A stretch of 18,304 nucleotides of DNA, taken from positions 1-18,304 of the forward strand of contig JBIITN010000030.1 in assembly GCA_044340485.1 (NCBI GenBank). Reading direction: 5' to 3'. This DNA comes from UBA2093 sp044340485 (GTDB taxonomy: Bacteria; Actinomycetota; Acidimicrobiia; Acidimicrobiales; Ilumatobacteraceae). Shown piece after piece: positions 13,302 through 18,304 of the stretch; position 1 is the first letter of the stretch; each line of letters begins with the position of its first letter. A program made the translations under genes and the position numbers. The notes under the pieces are model-generated. The model was not told the DNA's origin and made no database searches. It saw nothing but the letters and a program-made list of their open reading frames with translations.

Positions 13302-14351
13302 ATGAAATCGTCTCCCCTCGATAGCGCTCATAAAAGTCTGAATGCAAAGATGATGGAATTCGGTGGCTGGAACATGCCATTGTCGTATCCGTCGGGCACC
13401 CTTGCCGAGCATCATGCGTGCCGCACCAGTGCTGCAATGTTTGATGTCTCGCACTTAGGAACGGTTCGTGTGACCTCATTTGACGCTGTTGCCGTTCTGC
13501 AAATGCAGTTGTCGAACGACATTTTTAAAATTGGTCGTGGTCGTGCACAGTACACACATTTGCTCAACGACGAAGATGGCTCGGTTGTTGACGACATCAT
13601 TGTGTGGTGGCGTGATGATGATTCATTTGATGTCATGCCCAATGCCTCTAACACAGATGGTGTACTTGAAGCACTTGGAGGAGAAGACGTCACACAGGAA
13701 CGAGCAATCATTGCTTTGCAAGGCCCCACTGCACGTGAAGTGTTAGAGAAAGTCAGTCCAGAGGCTGCGCGAACGCAACGCTTTGCTGTATTTCGCGCTG
13801 AAATACTTGGTGCCCGCTGTGTTGTTTCTGGTACCGGTTATACGGGCGAAGAAGGATTCGAAATCGCCGTTCCTGCTGATCGTGCATTGGCCCTATGGGA
13901 AGCCTTGATGAATGAAGGTGGAATACCCGCAGGTCTTGGCGCCCGCGACACATTGCGTCTGGAAGCGGGTCTGCCATTGCATGGCCATGAGCTCGGACCG
14001 GGCATCACACCGTTGCAAGCAAATCTTGAATGGGTCGTGGCGTGGAATAAGGAACGGTTCCGTGGTCGTAAAGCGTTGGAGAGGGAAAAAGCAGACGGTG
14101 TGAAGCGTCATCTTGTCGGCCTTTCTATTGAAGGACGACGGCCCGCTCGAGAAGGCTGTGCAGTATCTGCAGCTGATGGTCAACCTATTGGACACATCAC
14201 TAGTGGAAATTTTGCTCCTACGTTGGATCACTGCATCGCATTTGCTTTGCTCGATGGAACTCACGAAGTGGGGCAGACGGTGAACATTGATGTTCGTGGA
14301 ACAACGCTTCCCGCAACAGTGGTGAAAACGCCGTTTTACTCGCGTTCGTAA
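13302..14351 (+). CDS. gcvT: glycine cleavage system T protein (aminomethyltransferase)
   Basis: A 349-residue aminomethyltransferase that takes the aminomethyl group from lipoyl-GcvH and makes 5,10-methylene-tetrahydrofolate and ammonia. Family features are the N-terminus SPLDSAHKSLNAKMMEFGGWNMPLSY, FDVSHLG, VMPNASNTDG, IALQGPTAREVL, SGTGYTGEEGFEI and GLGARDTLRLEAGLPLHGHEL. It is somewhat shorter than the usual 360-370 residues, mainly in the loop after NASNTDG. I start it at the ATG at 13302; longer in-frame starts overlap the MerR gene. A possible promoter (TTGTTC at 13259-13264, 18 bases, TAATAA at 13283-13288) lies in the 46-base gap, which is far too short for a riboswitch. It converges on the coiled-coil gene, leaving 11 bases. 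Confidence 0.95.
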   Translation: MKSSPLDSAHKSLNAKMMEFGGWNMPLSYPSGTLAEHHACRTSAAMFDVSHLGTVRVTSFDAVAVLQMQLSNDIFKIGRGRAQYTHLLNDEDGSVVDDIIVWWRDDDSFDVMPNASNTDGVLEALGGEDVTQERAIIALQGPTAREVLEKVSPEAARTQRFAVFRAEILGARCVVSGTGYTGEEGFEIAVPADRALALWEALMNEGGIPAGLGARDTLRLEAGLPLHGHELGPGITPLQANLEWVVAWNKERFRGRKALEREKADGVKRHLVGLSIEGRRPAREGCAVSAADGQPIGHITSGNFAPTLDHCIAFALLDGTHEVGQTVNIDVRGTTLPATVVKTPFYSRS

Positions 14352-14362
14352 TGTTCGGGTAA

Positions 14363-14782
14363 TTATGCCGGTGGCTCGTCTGGCGCAACTGACTCAGACG
14401 GTGACGGTGCTTTGGGTTTCATGCCAAATAAGAATCCGGCGTTCTCTGCCAGCGCTGTGAGTGGGCCGATTCCTTTCGCCAGTTCAGTGAGTGCAGCCGA
14501 GGCTTCGCCGAGCGAAGACAAGGTGTTGAGCCCTTGGGATACCTGTGGCATGAGACGTCGAAGTGGCTCTTCCACTTCATCGAGCAATGCGTTTACCCTC
14601 GTTGTTGTCTTGTTGAGGTTCTCGAGTGTGGACGCGAGGTTCTCGACGATGCTGACCACGGCGTCAACACTTCGCTTGGCGTTGTTAACAGCTTGCGTTC
14701 CGCACTCGATGGGATCGACAGACGACACCATTCCGAGAAGTCGATCGATGTTTACCAATAAGGGATTGGGTGTATCGCTCAC
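14363..14782 (-). CDS. unknown coiled-coil protein coupled to gcvP
   Basis: A 139-residue protein that I do not recognise. It is almost entirely helical, with long stretches of heptad-like hydrophobic spacing (residues about 28-75: AVNNAKRSVDAVVSIVENL, TLENLNKTTTRVNALLDEV; then about 80-120), no cysteines apart from one near residue 27, and a Pro/Ser/acid-rich tail (PKAPSPSESVAPDEPPA). The pattern resembles phasin-like or scaffold coiled-coil proteins, but that is only a shape match. The GTG at 14782 overlaps the gcvP stop as GTGA, so it is probably translated only with gcvP. An upstream in-frame ATG at 14836 would lie inside gcvP and its extra residues look like shadow sequence. The riboswitch ahead of gcvP would control this gene too. 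Confidence 0.72.
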   Translation of the reverse strand: MSDTPNPLLVNIDRLLGMVSSVDPIECGTQAVNNAKRSVDAVVSIVENLASTLENLNKTTTRVNALLDEVEEPLRRLMPQVSQGLNTLSSLGEASAALTELAKGIGPLTALAENAGFLFGMKPKAPSPSESVAPDEPPA

Positions 14783-17703
14783 GCCGACACGGTATCGGTC
14801 AAAAGACTCTTTTCGTATTCCTCGATAGGGGCACAACTACACACCAAATGTCGATCGCCGTACGCCGCATCAATGCGTGAAACAGGAACGAAATAGGTGC
14901 GTCCGCGTAGTGCAGGCAGGGGATACAAGGCCTTGGCGATGCTGTACGAACGAGTGGTGCCATCGGCCATGTCTTCCACGGTGTGCGGAGCATGTCGAAG
15001 GACTGAGTCTTCAAGCGATACGTCACCATGTGTGATTTCGTCTATCTCACGACGAATCTGCAGCATGGCTTCACAGAAGCGATGCAATTCAAAGAGTGAT
15101 TCGCTTTCAGTTGGCTCGACCATCAATGTGTTAGCCACTGGGAAACTCATGGTGGGAGCATGGAAGCCGTAGTCCATGAGTCGTTTAGCGATGTCTTCTA
15201 CGCTCACACCCGTTGTCTTAGTGATCTGTGAGAAATCCAACAAGCATTCATGGGCAACTGTGTTGTTGCGTCCGGAATACAGCGTGGGGAAAGCGTGCTG
15301 GAGTCGACGTGCTACGTAGTTAGCAGACAAGATCGCATCTGATGTGGCGCGTAACAAGCCGTCTGGCCCCATCAACCTGATGTACACCCAAGGGATTGGC
15401 AGGATGCCTGCTGATCCAAATTGTGAAGCAGACACCGGACCAACCTGTGAATCGTCACATGTTGCAACAAGAGGATCGCCCGGCAAGAAGGGAGCCAAGT
15501 GTTCCCGCACAGCAACGGGGCCCACTCCTGGTCCGCCACCACCGTGTGGAATGCAGAATGTTTTGTGCAGATTTAAGTGACTGACATCAGCTCCAAATTT
15601 TCCTGGTTGAGCAAGACCAACCAGTGCATTGAGGTTTGCACCGTCGACGTACACCTGACCACCATGTTCGTGGACCAGGTCGCACATCTTTACAACGTCC
15701 TCTTCAAACACGCCGTGTGTCGAGGGGTAGGTGATCATGAGCGCAGCGAGTTGGTTGCTGTGTTCAACAACCTTTGTCGTGAGATCAGCGAAGTCAACGT
15801 TTCCATTTTCGTCACATGCAACAACACGAACACTCATTCCCGCCATCACCGCACTAGCAGCATTCGTGCCATGAGCACTGGAGGGTATGAGACAAATAGT
15901 GCGTTGAGTATCTCCGCGCGACAAATGGTACGCACGGATAGCAAGTAGTCCTGCAAACTCTCCCTGAGATCCAGCATTGGGTTGCAGACTGACAGCGGCG
16001 TATCCAGTGACGGCAACAAGCATCGCTTCAAGTTCAGTAATCAACGTGCGAATACCACGGGATTCATCATTGGGCACGTAGGGGTGAAGATTGGCAATCT
16101 CAGGCCATGTGATGGGCTCCATCTCGGTGGTGGCGTTGAGCTTCATCGTGCAAGAACCGAGTGGGATCATTGTGCGGTCTAATGCCAAGTCCTTGTCGGA
16201 GAGTCTCTTGAGATAGCGCAACATTTCATGTTCGGTGTGATATCGATGAAACACGCTTTGAGACATAAATTCGTCATGACGTAATTGGTTGTCTGGCAGG
16301 GCATTGGCCATCTCAGACACAATGTCTTCAACGGATGTGGGAACTCCCAGGGCTTGCAACAACGACACAAGCAGTTGGGGAGTGGTGGTTTCATCAAGTG
16401 AAAACGACACGCGTGTATCGCTGATGCGTCGAAGGTTGAAGCCCGAATCTTGTGCGCTCGTAAACAGAGAGTTTGCATGGGGTGAGTCGATGGCGACAGT
16501 GTCGAAGAACTGACCGTGAACAACCGAGAAGCGATTACGCGCAAGGATGGTCATAGCCGCTGATGCAAGACGATGCACGCGAGTCGCGATTGCACGAAGT
16601 CCATCTCTGCCATGCCACACCGCGTACATGCCAGCTATGTTTGCAAGCAGCACTTGTGATGTGCAGATGTTTGACGTGGCCTTGTCGCGACGGATGTGTT
16701 GTTCACGTGTCTGTAATGCGAGTCGTAGCGCTGGTCGGCCGGCTGTGTCGGTGCTGACTCCAACGAGACGTCCGGGTAAGGAGCGCGCGAATGATTCACG
16801 CGCGGTGAGAAAAGCTGCGTGTGGTCCACCAAAACCCATTGGCACGCCGAAGCGTTGCGATGATCCAACAGCAATGTCGAAATCTATTTGTCCGGGAGGA
16901 ACGATGACGGTGCACGCCAAGAGATCCGTGACTGCGATTGCAATTGCATTTGCTGCATGCGCAGCATCGACAATCGAACGTGCGGTGTGTACGGGCAGCA
17001 CGTGTCCGTCTGAACCCGGATAAGAGACGACAACTGCAAAATGTTGTGTTGCGTCATACTGTGAAAGATCATCAACGACAACAGACACTCCGATGGGTGT
17101 CATACGCGTAGCAAGAACGTTGATTGTTTGAGGATGAGTGTTGCGATCAACAAATACTGAATCGGCTTGCGAAGAGGAGATCCGATGAGCCATTGCGACT
17201 GCTTCGGCGACTGCGGTGGCTTCGTCAAGAAGTGATGCGTTAGCCATAGGTAGCCCCGTGACTTCGCAGATCATGGTTTGATAATTCAGTAATGCTTCCA
17301 AACGACCTTGAGAGATCTCGGGCTGATAGGGGGTATACGCGGTGTACCAGGAGGGATTTTCGAGAACGTTACGTTTCACAACTGGTGGACAAAATGTTCC
17401 GTAGTATCCCTGTCCAATAAAGCAGTGACGTTTCACATCGTGAGTAAACATCTCGCGTAGTTCGCTCAACACGGCTTGTTCTGTGGTGGCGGCAGGCACT
17501 GCAAGGTTTGTGCGCAGACGAATAGATGGGGGAACGGTGTCATTCAACAGATCGTCGACACTGTCGTATCCGATTACTCCCAACATCTCTTGTCGGTCAG
17601 AATCGGTGAGACCCAGATGGCGGTCTGCAAAGCGTTCGACAGAAAACTCGCCAACGGGAAACTGAGGAAGTGCACCAGTTGGAGGTTGCGGTGATGTGGT
17701 CAT
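14779..17703 (-). CDS. gcvP: glycine dehydrogenase (decarboxylating), glycine cleavage P protein
   Basis: A 974-residue single-chain P protein with both homologous halves fused. It is PLP-dependent, decarboxylates glycine and loads the aminomethyl group on lipoyl-GcvH. The N-terminus has FADRHLG, and FIGQGYYGTFCPPVVKRN is near residues 98-115. The PLP lysine is Lys714 in NLHKTFCIPHGGGGPG, followed by the glycine-rich loop. Length is normal and no frame break is seen. A GGAG Shine-Dalgarno ends 5 bases before the ATG at 17703. A tandem glycine riboswitch lies in the 5' leader, so synthesis should rise with glycine. The coiled-coil gene follows with a GTGA overlap. No L protein gene is present in the window. 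Confidence 0.97.
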   Translation of the reverse strand: MTTSPQPPTGALPQFPVGEFSVERFADRHLGLTDSDRQEMLGVIGYDSVDDLLNDTVPPSIRLRTNLAVPAATTEQAVLSELREMFTHDVKRHCFIGQGYYGTFCPPVVKRNVLENPSWYTAYTPYQPEISQGRLEALLNYQTMICEVTGLPMANASLLDEATAVAEAVAMAHRISSSQADSVFVDRNTHPQTINVLATRMTPIGVSVVVDDLSQYDATQHFAVVVSYPGSDGHVLPVHTARSIVDAAHAANAIAIAVTDLLACTVIVPPGQIDFDIAVGSSQRFGVPMGFGGPHAAFLTARESFARSLPGRLVGVSTDTAGRPALRLALQTREQHIRRDKATSNICTSQVLLANIAGMYAVWHGRDGLRAIATRVHRLASAAMTILARNRFSVVHGQFFDTVAIDSPHANSLFTSAQDSGFNLRRISDTRVSFSLDETTTPQLLVSLLQALGVPTSVEDIVSEMANALPDNQLRHDEFMSQSVFHRYHTEHEMLRYLKRLSDKDLALDRTMIPLGSCTMKLNATTEMEPITWPEIANLHPYVPNDESRGIRTLITELEAMLVAVTGYAAVSLQPNAGSQGEFAGLLAIRAYHLSRGDTQRTICLIPSSAHGTNAASAVMAGMSVRVVACDENGNVDFADLTTKVVEHSNQLAALMITYPSTHGVFEEDVVKMCDLVHEHGGQVYVDGANLNALVGLAQPGKFGADVSHLNLHKTFCIPHGGGGPGVGPVAVREHLAPFLPGDPLVATCDDSQVGPVSASQFGSAGILPIPWVYIRLMGPDGLLRATSDAILSANYVARRLQHAFPTLYSGRNNTVAHECLLDFSQITKTTGVSVEDIAKRLMDYGFHAPTMSFPVANTLMVEPTESESLFELHRFCEAMLQIRREIDEITHGDVSLEDSVLRHAPHTVEDMADGTTRSYSIAKALYPLPALRGRTYFVPVSRIDAAYGDRHLVCSCAPIEEYEKSLLTDTVSA

Positions 17704-17734
17704 GGGGTCTCCGGTCTATTAGGTCGGTTACCCC
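17704..17734 (-). promoter_or_regulatory. possible expression platform of gcvP riboswitch
   Basis: In the RNA, GGGGU (from 17734 to 17730) immediately follows the second aptamer and can pair with ACCCC (17708-17704) directly before the AUG. This would hold the GGAG Shine-Dalgarno in a closed hairpin. No poly-U terminator is present, so control of translation start is the better reading. The G-run adjoins the aptamer 2 P1 stem, so ligand binding could compete with this hairpin. This is inference from pairing only. Confidence 0.45.
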
Positions 17735-17939
17735 CGCTGTCTCATGTGCCTGAGAGCTTCACTGCAGTAGGTGACATGTCGCCATCACACTGACAGTTTT
17801 CCCCTTCGGCGGGAAACCGTAGTTTCCAACTTTCCAGCGTTGCCCGTTTGTTCGGTCCCTTGTGCCTGAGAGGTTCCGGGGCGGTTGCTCCTTCGGCGGA
17901 AATCGTGCTGGTTGCACGACACTCTCTCCCAAACAAACG
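17735..17939 (-). ncRNA. tandem glycine riboswitch (two aptamers)
   Basis: Read on the minus strand, aptamer 1 (17939-17845) has a closing stem CGTTTGTT/AACAAACG, GGGAGAG, the core GCCGAAGGAGCAA and CTCTCAGGCAC. Aptamer 2 (17839-17735) has closing stem CGCTG/CAGCG, the core GCCGAAGGGG and CTCTCAGGCAC. The linker is only 5 bases. The two CTCTCAGGCA boxes (17872-17863 and 17756-17747) and the two CCGAAGG boxes are the hallmark of the glycine riboswitch. Aptamer 1 also has a perfect TCGTGC/GCACGA hairpin. The element ends 31 bases before the gcvP ATG, as expected for glycine-activated control of glycine cleavage. Confidence 0.95.
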
Positions 17940-17950
17940 AAAGCACTCAC

Positions 17951-17994
17951 ACCATAGTGCCCGTGAGAGACAGGTTCAGGCTTCCCACTATGGT
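17951..17994. promoter_or_regulatory. mirror-symmetric divergent promoter (9-bp inverted repeat)
   Basis: ACCATAGTG (17951-17959) and CACTATGGT (17986-17994) form a perfect 9-bp inverted repeat with centres 35 bases apart. Each arm supplies a TATGGT -10 for outward transcription. The minus-strand one (17956-17951) lies 11 bases before the riboswitch stem, with CTGAAC 17 bases upstream as a weak -35. The plus-strand one (17989-17994) ends 7 bases before the ATG at 18002. It may also be a shared operator. Confidence 0.45.
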
Positions 17995-18001
17995 AATGAC
18001 C

Positions 18002-18304
18002 ATGACAACTCTCACAGCACAAGAAGCAATCTCACAGGTCGCACCAGTCATCGGAGACTTGGGATCCAAGTTCATGTTGGACAAAAAGACCATGGAAGCA
18101 GCCACTGAACTTGGTTATGGACATCCTTTTGCTCTGTATTTCCTCGGGCGGGGAGGAGTGCTGGGAAATGTTGACGCCGACGTTGTGGCTGCTGCATTTG
18201 CCTTCTTCGAACCCGCCATGGTCCGCAAGATGTGGGACATGGCGCGACAGACAGCAGATGCTGACTCAGCGGTCAAGCAATATGCCAACTTATGTGGCGC
18301 GTAC
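18002..18304 (+). CDS. SCO6745-like protein, C-terminus cut by window edge
   Basis: The first 101 residues of a protein whose frame is open to the right edge. From about residue 30, MEAATELGYGHPFALYFLGRGGVLGNVDADVVAAAFAFF then EPAMVRKMWD resemble the SCO6745 family of actinobacteria (roughly 280 residues), in which a GxxxxYxxGRxxxLG segment is followed by VxxAxFxxFxPxxV. Its biochemical role is not known to me. I choose the ATG at 18002 because a TATGGT -10 ends 7 bases upstream and no Shine-Dalgarno is present, which suggests a leaderless mRNA. In-frame ATGs at 17990 and 17996 are alternatives. It is divergent from gcvP and its riboswitch. Confidence 0.6.
   Translation, partial: MTTLTAQEAISQVAPVIGDLGSKFMLDKKTMEAATELGYGHPFALYFLGRGGVLGNVDADVVAAAFAFFEPAMVRKMWDMARQTADADSAVKQYANLCGAY

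Noticed and set aside
14412..14828. Plus-strand open frame opposite the coiled-coil gene and the gcvP 3' end
   Set aside because: It crosses the end of gcvP and lacks a start site. The minus frame has a coupled GTGA start and regular helical periodicity.
14833..14836. ATG upstream of the GTG start of the coiled-coil gene
   Set aside because: It would place 18 extra residues inside the gcvP 3' end, while the GTGA overlap at 14782 is the usual coupled arrangement in this window.
1..18304. Search for CRISPR arrays, insertion sequences, att sites, toxin-antitoxin pairs or biosynthetic clusters
   Set aside because: No spaced direct repeats, transposase-like frames or terminal inverted repeats were seen, and all gaps are short and explained.

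Overview
The window reads as ordinary chromosome from an actinobacterium, most likely a free-living aquatic member of the Acidimicrobiia (inference from gene order and a G+C content of roughly half; no marker gene settles it). The strongest clue is a block that matches the mycobacterial/corynebacterial order: CDP-alcohol phosphatidyltransferase, gcvH, a GarA/OdhI-type FHA protein, an FtsR-type MerR regulator, a DUF151 nuclease-like protein and a second MerR regulator. gcvT and gcvP adjoin this block. Coding density is very high, many neighbours overlap by 1-8 bases, and there are no insertion sequences, CRISPR arrays, prophage genes or obvious foreign DNA.

Layout. 1-1929: a divergent pair, an acyl-CoA synthetase (cut by the left edge) and an acyl-CoA dehydrogenase. 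1980-3421 (minus): a CopD-like membrane protein coupled behind ispH. 3471-6641 (plus): a PDZ/radical-SAM/DUF512 protein, the ribosome-assembly GTPase Der and a small zinc-ribbon membrane protein, all overlapping. 6687-6764: tRNA-Pro(GGG), followed by a strong hairpin. 6836-8592 (plus): a large-loop membrane protein coupled to a SRAP (YedK/HMCES) DNA-crosslink protein. 8581-9794 (minus): a HIT protein coupled behind an SDR oxidoreductase. 9827-12675 (plus): pgsA-like, gcvH, garA-like, ftsR-like and DUF151, tightly packed. 12797-14351 (plus): the second MerR gene and gcvT. 14363-17703 (minus): gcvP followed by a coupled coiled-coil protein. 17735-17939 (minus): a tandem glycine riboswitch ahead of gcvP. 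18002 to the right edge (plus): the start of an SCO6745-like protein.

How the genes work together. Three of the four glycine-cleavage proteins (H, T, P; no L protein here) sit within 8 kb but in separate transcription units. gcvP has a tandem glycine riboswitch. gcvH is inside the FHA/MerR operon and gcvT follows a MerR gene, and neither shows a riboswitch. The FHA protein belongs to the family that, in relatives, couples Ser/Thr kinase signalling to 2-oxoglutarate and glutamate metabolism.

I see no unmistakably new system. The items most worth a second look are the zinc-ribbon GarA variant with an altered phospho-threonine site, the unknown coiled-coil gene translationally coupled to gcvP, a mirror-symmetric divergent promoter between the gcvP riboswitch and the SCO6745-like gene, the divergent second riboswitch aptamer, and a recurring leaderless-promoter arrangement (TANNNT 6-7 bases before the start codon).
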